From assembly GCA_965215115.1 (NCBI GenBank), contig OZ244050.1, positions 1,426,001-1,490,000 of the forward strand: DNA of 64,000 nucleotides, read 5' to 3'. This stretch comes from CALDTK01 sp965215115 (GTDB lineage: Bacteria; Bacteroidota; Bacteroidia; Chitinophagales; Saprospiraceae). The translations under genes were made by a program, and so were the position numbers. The notes beneath the pieces are model-generated. The model saw nothing but the letters and a program-made list of their open reading frames with translations, was not told the DNA's origin and did not search any database. Positions 25,887-34,065 of the stretch are shown one piece after another; the first letter of the stretch is position 1, and each line of letters opens with the position of its first letter.

Positions 25887-26504
25887 CTACTCTCCCTTTT
25901 CAACTTTCAAACTCTCCCCCGCCTGCAACACGTGCCGCGCGTTGTGCCAGACCAGCGTGTGCAGCATGTCCCCGAGGCTGAGCCGCACGATCGGGAACGC
26001 CGAGACGGGGATGCGATTCTTGCGGAGGCTCTTGCCCCGCAGCCCTCGCAACAGGTCGAGGAACGCCTGCTGGTTTTGCCGGAAGGCGCCTACTACGGCA
26101 TCGGCGTCGAGCGCGGAGCCGAGCGGATTCATGTTGCCGGGACTCCGGAGCGTCTTGTGCCGCCGCGCCGGGTGCAGGGCGAGGGCGAAGGGTTTGCCGA
26201 GCAGTCCGGGGCGGTAGCGGACCGCGGCGTCGAGGGGGTGGGCTTTCGCCAAAACGGCTTTCGCCCCCAGCAGCGGCAAGTAGTGGTCGGCGTAGCGGTT
26301 GAGGTGCTCGAGGCACTCCAGGGCGCTCCAACGCTTTTCGCCGGGCTGGGCGTTGAGGGCGGCGGGGGTTTCGGCGGGGAGGCTTTCGCCAAAACGCGAG
26401 ACCTCGGTCTGGATGGCGATCAGTTCGTCGAGGGCGGCGGGTTCGGTTTTGGCGAAAGCCGCCCGGGGAGGGAAGGTGAGAGCGGGCGAAGGAGCGGGCG
26501 TGGA
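25887..26504 (-). CDS. DinB-family (DinB_2) putative metal-dependent hydrolase
   Basis: A 205-aa helical protein with the DinB/YfiT pattern: WSALECLEHLNRYADHYLPLL near residue 60 (first His), and LGDMLHTLVWHNARHV near 175 (two further His). These three His residues bind a metal in the family, which includes thiol transferases (bacillithiol, mycothiol); the substrate here is unknown. The start MSTPAPSPALTF was chosen over an upstream ATG at 26555. It is remarkable for carrying four copies of the 15-bp dispersed repeat in four different frames: AFAKT (26446), FGES (26381), VLAKA (26240) and AFRQN (26073). Confidence 0.8.
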   Translation of the reverse strand, partial: STPAPSPALTFPPRAAFAKTEPAALDELIAIQTEVSRFGESLPAETPAALNAQPGEKRWSALECLEHLNRYADHYLPLLGAKAVLAKAHPLDAAVRYRPGLLGKPFALALHPARRHKTLRSPGNMNPLGSALDADAVVGAFRQNQQAFLDLLRGLRGKSLRKNRIPVSAFPIVRLSLGDMLHTLVWHNARHVLQAGESLKVEKGE

Positions 26505-26558
26505 CATGGCACGAAGGTGGCACGTACGGCGGGGCGGCACCTTGACCGAGGTCAAGAT

Positions 26559-26747
26559 TTAGCCGTTACACGCGCATCCCGGCGGCTTGTGGCAGGTGTA
26601 GTCCTTGCTGATGCAGCTATCGCCACAGGCTTTGCCCGTCTTGCATACCTTACAGCATCCGCTCGTTTCGGGGGCGTCGGGGGCGCCGCAGGCCGGCACT
26701 ACCGCTAGGCTCGCCGCTGCGGCCAAGGCGAGGAAAAGCTTCTTCAT
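26559..26747 (-). CDS. Small Cys-rich secreted lipoprotein
   Basis: A 62-aa precursor. The signal peptide MKKLFLALAAAASLAVVPAC ends in a lipobox Cys at 20. The mature part has ten or so Cys in CCKVCKTGKACGDSCISKDY and CHKPPGCACNG, a pattern I recall from small secreted or metal-binding peptides in many Gram-negative bacteria, without assigned function. It is encoded just upstream of the DinB-family gene in the same direction, so the two may be cotranscribed. Confidence 0.75.
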   Translation of the reverse strand: MKKLFLALAAAASLAVVPACGAPDAPETSGCCKVCKTGKACGDSCISKDYTCHKPPGCACNG

Positions 26748-26849
26748 GGAGGTGAGCTTCTGATGAATGCTAAGCGGGGGCAGTCGCTCGGGCGGACACC
26801 CAAACTTACTCAGTAGTCGCGAACTTCGCTTGCGTTCGGCGGGGGGGAT

Positions 26850-27398
26850 TTACGCCCTGCCCGCCCGCACCCGGCTCAGCGTCTCCGGGCTCATCCTCAG
26901 GTAGGACGCGATGTAGCGCAGGGGGACGTGCTGGAAGAGTTGGGGGCTGCGCTGTAGCACCGTCTCGTAGCGGCGGGCGGGGCTCGGCTCCAGGAGGTCG
27001 AGCTCGCGGGCCATCAGTCCGCAGGCGAAGCCCTCGAGCATCCGCGTGTAGGCCGCCTGGCGCTCGGGGTGACTTTCGTTAAAACGCAGGATTTGCGCGC
27101 GGGTGAGGGTGTGGCCCGTGCAGCGGCGCAGGCTCCGCAGGCCGATCGGGCTCGGGACGCCGAGGAGGAGCCCCGGGAGGGCGGCCAGGACTTCGCCGGG
27201 GTAGCCGAGCCGCAGGGTCTGTTGGGTGCCGTCGGCCGTATCGACGTAGGCGTGCGCGGCCCCGGCGTCGATGAGGTAGAGGGGACTGTGGGGGGCGCCG
27301 GGCGCCTGCATGGTTTGCCCGCGGGCGGCGCAGAACGCCCGGCCCCCGCGGGCGGCGTGTGCGAAGAGCTGCGTACGGTAGGTAGGCAATTCGGGCAT
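26850..27398 (-). CDS. Crp/Fnr-family transcriptional regulator
   Basis: A 182-aa protein. The cyclic-nucleotide-binding-like beta-roll covers about 20-110 (PLYLIDAGAAHAYVDTADGT, then LRLGYPGEVLAALPG). A short helix linker follows, and the C-terminal helix-turn-helix reads LRYIASYLRMSPETLSRVRA. Bacteroidota have many such single-domain regulators with unknown ligands. The start ATG at 27398 follows a dispersed repeat 20 bp upstream (27418-27432). Another repeat copy inside (27071-27085) reads RFNESH. Its target genes are not evident; the nearby Cys-rich peptide and DinB gene share its direction. Confidence 0.8.
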   Translation of the reverse strand: MPELPTYRTQLFAHAARGGRAFCAARGQTMQAPGAPHSPLYLIDAGAAHAYVDTADGTQQTLRLGYPGEVLAALPGLLLGVPSPIGLRSLRRCTGHTLTRAQILRFNESHPERQAAYTRMLEGFACGLMARELDLLEPSPARRYETVLQRSPQLFQHVPLRYIASYLRMSPETLSRVRAGRA

Positions 27399-27417
27399 CT
27401 CGGAGCGGATCGTGGGG

Positions 27418-27432
27418 GTTTTCGCGTAAGCG
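27418..27432 (+). repeat. 15-bp dispersed hairpin repeat, covariant stem
   Basis: GTTTTCGCGTAAGCG: stem CGC/GCG, loop GTAA. All three pairs are compensated relative to the consensus GGC/GCC or kept. It lies 20 bp upstream of the Crp/Fnr start. Confidence 0.8.
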
Positions 27433-27646
27433 GCAAAAGGGAACTGTTGGTAAAATAGCCCAAAAATTCTCTAACCGAAGGTCCTAAAGTGCGCCCTTTC
27501 AGCGGCTTAGCGGGCGCTTCGGGCGCGTCGCCGAATTTTGGAGCACGGCGGCTCCGAGTTGGCATACCTTGCGTGAAATTTGGCGCAAAGCCCTATTCCG
27601 CCTAGCTTTCTACTGATTTCCAATCCCTTTACGCATCTGGGTTTGT

Positions 27647-27662
27647 TGGCATACTTGTTGCC
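27647..27662 (+). promoter_or_regulatory. Candidate sigma-54 (-24/-12) promoter of rpoN
   Basis: TGGCAT-ACTTG-TTGCC matches the TGGCAC-N5-TTGCW consensus at nearly all key positions, with GG and GC 10 bp apart. It lies about 155 bp upstream of the rpoN ATG, suggesting that sigma-54 feeds back on its own gene. A less well-spaced look-alike is at about 27558-27573. The 27433-27816 gap holds no gene. Confidence 0.5.
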
Positions 27663-27816
27663 CCTCTATATTGAGCGCGACCGGCTATCAACAGTGATGC
27701 CAATTCGCTCGACCCTCCGCTAACCCACGCCGGGCCGATCGCGTTTGCAGCGTGAACGGCCCCGCCCCTCCCACCGTCCCCTCGCCAAAGTCTCTTCCCT
27801 ACCTAAACCCGATCCC

Positions 27817-29343
27817 ATGCTAAAGCAGAGCCAGTCCATGAGCATGCAGCAGAAGCTGTCCCCTCAACAGATTCAGCTCATGAAACTGCTCCAGATCCCG
27901 ACGGCGACGCTGGATCAACGCATCAAGGAAGAACTGGAGGCCAACCCGGCCCTCGAGGAGGGCGACGAGGAGGAGGAGTTCATGGAGGCCTTCGCCGACC
28001 TCGAGGACCAGAAGTCCGAGGAGGAGTACGACGAGAAGCCCTCGATGGAGGACGTGGACGAGGGATTCCTCAACGAGGTCATGGAGGACGACCGCTCGAT
28101 CTACGACGGGCGCCTCACCAACTCCGCCGACGAGGAGGAGCGCACGATCCCGATCGCGGTGCTCGACACCTTCCACGACCACCTCGAGTCCCAGATCGGG
28201 ATGCTGCGCCTCACCGGGGAGCGCCAGGCGATGGTCGCGCTGCAGATCATCGGCTCGATCGACGACGACGGCTACCTCAGGCGCGACCCCGAGGCCATCG
28301 TCGACGACCTGGTCTTCTCGCAGAACGTCGAGACCAACAAGCAGGAGGTGCTCTTCTTGCTCAAGGAGATCCAGCGCTTCGACCCGCCCGGCGTCGGCGC
28401 GCGCAGTCTGCAGGAGTGCCTCATGATCCAGATCGACCTGCTGCTGGAGCAGGTCTCGCACATGAGCGTCGAGGAGGTCCGCGTGCTGCGCTGCGCCCGC
28501 ACGGTGCTGGCCGACTACTTCGAGGAGTTCACGAAGAAGCACTACCTCAAGCTCCAGCGCGGCCTCGGCGTGACCGAGGACCAGCTCCGCGGCATCATCG
28601 AGCAGATCCTGAAGCTCAACCCGAAGCCGGCCTCCGGCTTCTCGACCTCGTCGAGCCGCTCGACGATGTACGTCATCCCCGACTTCATCATCGAGAACCG
28701 CGACGGCGAGCTCGAGCTCACGCTCAACTCCCGCAACGCGCCCGAGCTGCGCGTCTCGGATCACTACCGCGAGATGTTGAACACCTACAAGGACCACCAG
28801 AAGGCCTCGCGCAACGGCCGGCACATGTCGGGCGCGAAGAAGAACAAGGAGGCCGTGCTGTTCATCAAGCAGAAGATCGACTCGGCGAAGTGGTTCATCG
28901 ACGCCATCAAGCAGCGCCAGGACACGATGTACCGCACGATGTACACCATCATGCAGTACCAGTACGAGTACTTCCTCACGGGCGACGACCGCAAGCTGCG
29001 CCCGATGATCCTCAAGGACATCGCCGACGTGACCGCGCTCGACATCTCGACCGTGAGCCGGGTGGCGAACTCGAAGTTCGTCCAGACCGAGTACGGCACC
29101 AAGCGCCTCAAGGACTTCTTCTCGGAGAGCCTCCAGACCAGCGACGGCGAGGAGGTCTCGACCCTGGAGGTCAAGAAGATCCTCAAGGACATCATCGAGG
29201 TGGAGCCGAAGCGCCGCCCGCTGTCGGACGAGAAGCTCAAGAACATGCTCCAGGAGAAGGGCTACGAGATTGCCCGCCGGACGGTGGCGAAGTACCGCGA
29301 GCAACTGGGGATCCCGGTGGCGAGATTGCGGAAGGAGTTGTAA
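27817..29343 (+). CDS. rpoN: RNA polymerase sigma-54 factor RpoN
   Basis: A 508-aa sigma-54. The N-terminal activator-interacting region is MLKQSQSMSMQQKLSPQQIQ and LMKLLQIPTATLDQRIKEEL. An acidic region follows (about 45-110). The core-binding domain, the DNA crosslinking segment and the helix-turn-helix (ALDISTVSRVANSKFVQTEY) come next, and the C-terminal RpoN box is ARRTVAKYREQLGIP near 490. The length is normal for Bacteroidota. The start ATG at 27817 fits the conserved N-terminus; an upstream in-frame ATG at 27745 is not used. Sigma-54 needs an AAA activator, none of which is in this window. It is likely transcribed alone. Confidence 0.95.
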   Translation: MLKQSQSMSMQQKLSPQQIQLMKLLQIPTATLDQRIKEELEANPALEEGDEEEEFMEAFADLEDQKSEEEYDEKPSMEDVDEGFLNEVMEDDRSIYDGRLTNSADEEERTIPIAVLDTFHDHLESQIGMLRLTGERQAMVALQIIGSIDDDGYLRRDPEAIVDDLVFSQNVETNKQEVLFLLKEIQRFDPPGVGARSLQECLMIQIDLLLEQVSHMSVEEVRVLRCARTVLADYFEEFTKKHYLKLQRGLGVTEDQLRGIIEQILKLNPKPASGFSTSSSRSTMYVIPDFIIENRDGELELTLNSRNAPELRVSDHYREMLNTYKDHQKASRNGRHMSGAKKNKEAVLFIKQKIDSAKWFIDAIKQRQDTMYRTMYTIMQYQYEYFLTGDDRKLRPMILKDIADVTALDISTVSRVANSKFVQTEYGTKRLKDFFSESLQTSDGEEVSTLEVKKILKDIIEVEPKRRPLSDEKLKNMLQEKGYEIARRTVAKYREQLGIPVARLRKEL

Positions 29344-29415
29344 GGACTACTACCTTACGGAACCTTGCGGAGCGCTGGGCGTCCGAGGCGGACGCACGGG
29401 CTTATCTCAGCCGGG

Positions 29416-30043
29416 CTACAGCGGCTCGGGCACGATGTCGAATAGGTCTTCGTACGCGCCTGCGGCACGCCGCGTAAAGCCCATGCCCTCCTCTATCTCA
29501 CGGTACTCGAGCATGGCGTCAACGATGTCTGCTTCGTCGTGCCCGATGAAGTTGTAGGTAATCAATTCGTGCCGACCGTAGGTGACGTCGAGCGTCAGGT
29601 AGGTGACCGTATGCACGCTTCGGCTATCCGGTAAGGTGACCTGCCGCATGGCCACGAGTTGGGCGGCGTCCTCGGTGAAGTCCGACGCAGACCAGGGTCC
29701 GAGTTCGTCGATTGGGAATCCCGCCCGGGCTAGCGCTCGCCGGCCTATGAGGTCGGCTTTCGCCAAAACCGTCGGCGGGAGGGTCGTCGGGGTCGCACCC
29801 TCGAAGACCGCCGGATCACCGATGAGTACCACTACGTCATTCGCGAAATCGAAACGAATGTGGCGCGATACCGCGCTGTCTCCGGAGGCGTAAAGTCGCG
29901 TATACCCACCGACGCGATATCCCGGGGAGCGGGGGAAGTAGATGGCCGAACAGCTGCGGGTGAATGGTGACTAATTTGAAGACCACCAGACCTACAAAGC
30001 CGCAGAACACGCAAATCCCGACGATGCTCTTCACCGTATCCAT
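29416..30043 (-). CDS. Hypothetical membrane-anchored protein (frameshifted)
   Basis: The N-terminus (MDTVKSIVGICVFCGFVGLV, a single helix) is in one frame. The remaining part (YRVGGYTRLYASGDSAVSRH, then LIGDPAVFEGATPTTLPPTV, ending DLFDIVPEPL) is in another. The slip lies near 29950, where QLFG of the first frame should join IYFPRSPGYRVGG of the second. One missing or extra base repairs it. I do not recognise the family; the soluble part looks like a small alpha/beta domain. A dispersed repeat at 29755-29769 encodes VLAKA. Confidence 0.5.
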
Positions 30044-30095
30044 AGCTCCTCATTGTTCGGCGGCGGGGTGGGCGAGCAGCGGACTACTGCGCTAA

Positions 30096-31331
30096 TCAAT
30101 ACTCGTAATCGGGGTCGTAATTCTGGGCCGGGCGATAGCCATCCGGCAAGGTGTACGGATCGAAATTCGGATCGTCGGTCTGGATGTGGTCGCCGTTGTA
30201 GTCGATGTAAGTTCGGCCACCGGGTCCGATGTCGTCACCGATCAGGACCTCCTCGCCGGTGTGGGGATTGACGTAGCGGCCGTGGCCCGACATCGCGTCG
30301 CTATACTTGGTCGCCGTCTCGGAGCGCGAGGCCTGGCCCCTGGCCCAGCTCTCGCTCTGCATCCGGCTGGCATCCACCTGCGCTCGGTGGAACTCATCGT
30401 TAGCGGCGCGGTTGCTGGCCATCTGGCGGTTGAAGTTCTGCTGCTGCGCGTTGCGGCCCGCGATCGTGTTCTGGGTGATCGCATGGGAACGCTGCGCGAA
30501 CTGCGGATTCTCCCGCATCCCCTGGTTGAGGGCCACCCCATCCTGGACCAGTTGCTCCGTGGCCGACTCCGAGGTTTCGGCGGGCGCGAGCAACAAAGTG
30601 ATAAGGCCCGACGTGGCGTCCCCCCGCTGCTGGTTGAAGTACTGGAGCAAGACGGGCAAGACGACGATCGCCTCGCGGCCGTCATTGAGCACGAGACTCG
30701 TCGCGTACACGTCCGACGTTCGGTCGCTCGAGGTCTTCTTCCACCCCGGGGAGGTCTTCTCGACGCGGGCGCCGACGCGCTGGATGGTCTCCTTGGCGCG
30801 CTGTACGGCGTTTTGCTGTAAAGCGGCAAGGAGATCAATGCGCTGCCCCCCGAAGACGGCGGCCGGGTCCCGGACGGTGACCGCGTTGGCCACGACGATC
30901 TGCTGACGATTCGGACCGTCGGCCACGAGCAGGAAATCCAGCCAGGCCCCGCCCTGCGGATTGCTCCTGAGCGTGCCTTTCGCGCGGTAGCCCTTCGGTA
31001 CCTGCACCGTCATGGCGGGTATCCCGAGGGTGGCGTCCGTGATGGTGATGGCGCCCGCGCCGCCGCCCGAAGCTGCGCCGCGACCGGAGCCGAAGTTTGC
31101 GGCCGCACTACCTGCGCTCGGGGAGCCCGCCGGAGACCGCTCGCCGTAGTCGACCCCTTCGTCCATGGAGTAGTCTTCGTCGGCGTAGTCGTCGTGGGTG
31201 TAGTCGTCGTGGGTGTAGTCTTCGTCGGCGTAGTCGTCGTGGGTGTAGTCTTCGTCGGCGTAGGCCTGGTCGTTGCCGCAGCTGGCGAACGCGCACACTG
31301 CGATCAGCGGGAGGAGGAGGGGAAAGCGCAT
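30096..31331 (-). CDS. Repeat-bearing lipoprotein
   Basis: A 411-aa lipoprotein: signal peptide MRFPLLLPLIAVCAFASC (lipid Cys18). A tandem acidic repeat at about 23-55 follows (YADEDYTHDD-type, five to seven short units), then a Gly/Ser-rich linker, then a domain starting near 95 (ITITDATLGIPAMTVQVPKG). This has helices later (QNTIAGRNAQQQNFNRQMAS) and a C-terminal stretch YVNPHTGEEVLIGDDIGPGG that resembles the end of other surface lipoproteins. I do not recognise a function. The acidic His/Asp repeat could bind metal ions (inference). A dispersed repeat copy at 30810-30824 has the covariant stem GCT/AGC and loop GTAA. Confidence 0.65.
   Translation of the reverse strand: MRFPLLLPLIAVCAFASCGNDQAYADEDYTHDDYADEDYTHDDYTHDDYADEDYSMDEGVDYGERSPAGSPSAGSAAANFGSGRGAASGGGAGAITITDATLGIPAMTVQVPKGYRAKGTLRSNPQGGAWLDFLLVADGPNRQQIVVANAVTVRDPAAVFGGQRIDLLAALQQNAVQRAKETIQRVGARVEKTSPGWKKTSSDRTSDVYATSLVLNDGREAIVVLPVLLQYFNQQRGDATSGLITLLLAPAETSESATEQLVQDGVALNQGMRENPQFAQRSHAITQNTIAGRNAQQQNFNRQMASNRAANDEFHRAQVDASRMQSESWARGQASRSETATKYSDAMSGHGRYVNPHTGEEVLIGDDIGPGGRTYIDYNGDHIQTDDPNFDPYTLPDGYRPAQNYDPDYEY
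31147..31268. repeat. Coding tandem repeat (Tyr/Asp/Glu/His-rich)
   Basis: Repeated 15-bp units such as GTAGTCGTCGTGGGT and GTAGTCTTCGTCGGC encode THDDY and ADEDY modules in the lipoprotein N-terminus. Such tracts are prone to copy-number change. Confidence 0.85.
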
Positions 31332-31524
31332 AGGAGGTGGTTTTGCATCTACATCGACGTAACCGAGAAAAGTGAACAGATCAGTCCACCTGCGCCCGGG
31401 CAGCTACGTCGAACCCCCGTAAGTGTGGATCACGGACCGCTGGCCCACCGACGCCGAGCCTTGACTCACGCGACGGGCGACAGCCTCGGATCAGCTGGAG
31501 AGCTGGCCGAACAGCAGCGTTTCG

Positions 31525-31537
31525 CTTCCGCAAAACA
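31525..31537 (-). repeat. Dispersed hairpin repeat, 13-bp form
   Basis: Minus strand GTTTTGCGGAAGC: two-pair stem GC/GC, loop GGAA. It lies in the 31332-31642 gap. A minus-strand frame there (YFAELDDLRRMVRRETVAGW) looks protein-like but has no start, so no gene is called. Confidence 0.65.
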
Positions 31538-31642
31538 GGCCCACCCCGCAACTGTCTCACGGCGCACCATCCGACGCAAGTCGTCCAACTCGGCGAAGTA
31601 GACCGGCGCACGCCGCTCTCGTCGGCTCGAGCGGGTCATTCC

Positions 31643-32587
31643 CTACCCGAGGATCGCGATCAGCTGATCCGCCAACTCCTCCCCGATCAACCGCTGCGCC
31701 TCCCCGGTAGCCGCCCCGACGTGTGGCGTCACGCTGATCTTCGGGTGAGCCAACAGGCGCGCATCCGGCTGGGGCTCGCCCTCGAACACGTCGAGCGCCA
31801 CGCCGCGGATCTTGCCTTCCTCCAGGGCCGCCAGCAGGGCCTCCTCGTCGATGAGGCCGCCGCGGGCCGTATTCACGATGATCGCGTCCTGCTGGAGCAA
31901 CGCGAGCTCTTCCTTGCCGATCAGGGCCTCGCCATCCTGCGCGGGCACGTGGAGCGTGACGACATCGGCGCGCTTGAGCATCTCGTGAAGGCTCAGGCTA
32001 TTGACCCGCACCACCGGCGGCTCGCCGATGCCGTGGATCGGGACCTCGACATCGACGTGCTTCTGGTAGGGGTCCGAGCCGATGACCCGCATCCCGAGCC
32101 CGAGCCCGATGCGGGCCGCCTCCCGGCCGATGCGCCCGAGGCCCACGACGCCGAGCGTGAGGCCCTCGAGCTGGACGCCGCCCGCGAGACCTTTCTTGAG
32201 CTTCGCGAAATCACCGCTGGCCATGTCGCGGTTGGCGACCTGGAGGCCGCGCGCGAGCGTGAGGACGTGCCCGAACACGAGTTCGGCCACGGCACGGCTG
32301 CTGGCCGCGGGTGTATTGACCACCTTGATCCCCTTCGAGCGGGCGTACTCCACGTCGATGTTGTCCATCCCGACCCCGCCGCGGGCGATGGCCCGGAGGT
32401 TGGGCACCTGGTCGATGAGCTCCTTGCGCACCGTGGTCGCCGAGCGCACGCAGATGGCGTCGTAGTGCTTGAGCGCCTCGGCGAGCTGGTCCTGCGGAAC
32501 TTTCGTGGTGACGACCTCGAAGCCGGCGGCTTCCATCTTGGCTTGGCCGTCGGCCTCGATGCCGTCGTTGGCGAGAATGCGGATCAT
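31643..32587 (-). CDS. serA: D-3-phosphoglycerate dehydrogenase-like (SerA family)
   Basis: A 314-aa D-2-hydroxyacid dehydrogenase of the short SerA type, lacking the C-terminal ACT domain. The Rossmann motif GVVGLGRIGREAARIGLGLG is near 145-165. Substrate Arg is in IVNTARGGLIDEEAL near 230, the catalytic Glu in ALDVFEGEPQPD near 260 and the His in VTPHVGAATGEAQ near 285. It would oxidise 3-phosphoglycerate as the first step of serine synthesis. In Bacteroidota serC usually sits beside it, but not here. The start ATG at 32587 has a dispersed repeat 19 bp upstream. Other 2-hydroxyacid substrates remain possible. Confidence 0.85.
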   Translation of the reverse strand: MIRILANDGIEADGQAKMEAAGFEVVTTKVPQDQLAEALKHYDAICVRSATTVRKELIDQVPNLRAIARGGVGMDNIDVEYARSKGIKVVNTPAASSRAVAELVFGHVLTLARGLQVANRDMASGDFAKLKKGLAGGVQLEGLTLGVVGLGRIGREAARIGLGLGMRVIGSDPYQKHVDVEVPIHGIGEPPVVRVNSLSLHEMLKRADVVTLHVPAQDGEALIGKEELALLQQDAIIVNTARGGLIDEEALLAALEEGKIRGVALDVFEGEPQPDARLLAHPKISVTPHVGAATGEAQRLIGEELADQLIAILG

Positions 32588-32605
32588 GGGTGGGGGTTGT
32601 AGCGG

Positions 32606-32620
32606 GTTTTGGCGAAAGCC
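32606..32620 (+). repeat. 15-bp dispersed hairpin repeat, upstream of serA
   Basis: The canonical copy, 19 bp upstream of the SerA-like start, with GTTTT on the strand opposite to the gene. Confidence 0.85.
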
Positions 32621-32676
32621 GTCCTTTCGGGTGGGCTAACGGCGCGCAAAGAAAACCGTTCTACCCCACCGTCCCC

Positions 32677-33315
32677 CTAATTACTTACCGCCGGCTCATC
32701 CTTGATATACCGGTCCTTCACGAGCACGTCCACGAGGAAAGTGGCGAGGTCCTCGCGCGTCAGGGAGCTGTTGATGTGCCCGACGTACCCGGTGATGTAC
32801 TCGCCCTTGGCGGCGCCCTCGGTGAGGCGCGGGGCACGCACGTTGGTGTAATCCAGCCCGGAGGCCCGCAGCAGGAACGAACTCTCGGTGGCGTCGTGGA
32901 CGATGTCCTTGAAGAACGTGTTCATCACGAAGCGGAAGGCCTTATCGACGAACTTCGGCTCGTCGGCCGGGAAGGGGACGCCCGCGCCGGTGAGGTTGAC
33001 GATGCGTCGGATGCCGCGCTCGTTCATGGCGTGGATCACGTAGCCGATCCCGGTCGTGAGGAGGTCCTTCTCGGAGTCCTTGACGTGGCCCACGAGACTG
33101 ACGACGGCGTCGGCATTGTGGATGACCTCGCGCACGGCGATGGGGTCGTTGAAGGAGCCCCGGAGCACGGTGAGCTTCGGGTTGTCGATGTCGATGTCGG
33201 CGGGGTTGCGGGCCTGGGCGCGGACGCTAAAACCTGCGTCGAGGAGGCGGCGTAGCGTAGGCTTGCCGGTGCGGCCGGTGCCGCCGAAGAGGGCGATGGT
33301 GGAGTCGGTAGTCAT
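32677..33315 (-). CDS. NAD(P)-binding atypical SDR oxidoreductase
   Basis: A 212-aa protein with the NAD(P)-binding opening STIALFGGTGRTGKPTLRRLL (GxxGxxG at about 10-16) and VVSLVGHVKDSEKD. It belongs to the NmrA/NAD(P)H-binding atypical short-chain dehydrogenases, close to flavin-reductase-like and quinone-related proteins, whose substrate cannot be told. It follows the DsbA-like gene with a 3-bp gap, so the two are an operon, and both are transcribed away from an HxlR regulator. The whole looks like a redox-stress response unit. Confidence 0.8.
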   Translation of the reverse strand: MTTDSTIALFGGTGRTGKPTLRRLLDAGFSVRAQARNPADIDIDNPKLTVLRGSFNDPIAVREVIHNADAVVSLVGHVKDSEKDLLTTGIGYVIHAMNERGIRRIVNLTGAGVPFPADEPKFVDKAFRFVMNTFFKDIVHDATESSFLLRASGLDYTNVRAPRLTEGAAKGEYITGYVGHINSSLTREDLATFLVDVLVKDRYIKDEPAVSN

Positions 33316-33318
33316 GGC

Positions 33319-33972
33319 TTAGTGGGTTTGGGCGGGGGTGGCGGTGACGGCCGCGAGGTGCTTGCCGAGCGTGTGGCCGTCGGTGAACCCGTTCGCGATC
33401 GCGACGAGGCCGTCGGGCTGTTCGACGAAGAGCGCCGGGAATCCCCGGACCCCCAACTCCTCGCACAGCGCGAAGTCCCGCCGGGCCGCGGCCTCGTACG
33501 TGGGGGCGGTCCGGGCGGCGACCGCGGCGGCGGCGTCGAGGTCGAGCGCCACGGCTAGGTAAGTAGCGAGCTCGTCGCTGTCGGGGCCGAAGCCCAGGTC
33601 GTAGATCCCGTCCTGGAGCGCGTGCGCGGCGTCGAGCTGCCGGTCGGGCCTCTGCTCGCGGGCCCAGGCCAGGAGCGCGGCCGGCGGCTCCGAGGTCATG
33701 TACATGTCCCCGCGCTCGAGCGGTCCGTCGACGAAGCCCTTCCCGAACTTGACGCCCGTGCGGTGCTCGACGTCCTTGTAGGCCCGCTTGATGTAGGCGG
33801 CCACCTCGCCGATCGGCCCGCGGCGCTCCCCCCTGATCATCCCGCCGCTCAGGACCTTCACGCTGGCGCCGTGGGTTTTGACGAAAGTCCTCAAGGTCGG
33901 GCTGAAGCCGTAGCACCACCCGCAGAGGGCGTCGTAGACGTAGAGGAGTCGTGGGTTCGGGGACGGGGGCAT
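33319..33972 (-). CDS. DsbA-family thiol oxidoreductase, FrnE-like
   Basis: A 217-aa cytosolic protein, without signal peptide. The thioredoxin-fold active site is the CGWC in YVYDALCGWCYGFSPTLRTF near residue 17-20. The cis-Pro is in VRGFPALFVEQP near 175. It matches the DsbA family of the FrnE/DUF type that lacks export. It likely handles disulfides or isomerises a small molecule in the cytosol. Operon with the SDR gene; divergent from HxlR. A dispersed repeat (33875-33889, stem GAC/GTC) reads FVKT, and another lies 23 bp upstream of the start. Confidence 0.85.
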   Translation of the reverse strand: MPPSPNPRLLYVYDALCGWCYGFSPTLRTFVKTHGASVKVLSGGMIRGERRGPIGEVAAYIKRAYKDVEHRTGVKFGKGFVDGPLERGDMYMTSEPPAALLAWAREQRPDRQLDAAHALQDGIYDLGFGPDSDELATYLAVALDLDAAAAVAARTAPTYEAAARRDFALCEELGVRGFPALFVEQPDGLVAIANGFTDGHTLGKHLAAVTATPAQTH

Positions 33973-33994
33973 ACGGGGGACGTGGGATGGTTAC

Positions 33995-34007
33995 GCTTCC
34001 GCAAAAC
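33995..34007 (-). repeat. Dispersed hairpin repeat, 13-bp form, in divergent promoter
   Basis: Minus strand GTTTTGCGGAAGC: loop GGAA. It is in the 93-bp region between the DsbA-like and HxlR genes. Confidence 0.65.
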
Positions 34008-34034
34008 TAGCGCGCACGCTCACTAAAATGCAGT

Positions 34035-34048
34035 ACCTACCAAAAGGT
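34035..34048. promoter_or_regulatory. Candidate HxlR operator
   Basis: ACCT-N6-AGGT, within GTAC...GTAC, sits 17 bp upstream of the HxlR start and in the divergent promoter. The role is inferred from position. Confidence 0.35.
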
Positions 34049-34065
34049 TCGTGTACATTTGTGAT

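Noticed and set aside
27558..27573. Second sigma-54-like box upstream of rpoN
   Set aside because: Spacing between the GG and GC elements is 8 rather than 10 bp.
31381..31611. 76-residue minus-strand open frame between the lipoprotein and serA
   Set aside because: Low-complexity, Arg-rich composition typical of a shadow frame, with no family resemblance.
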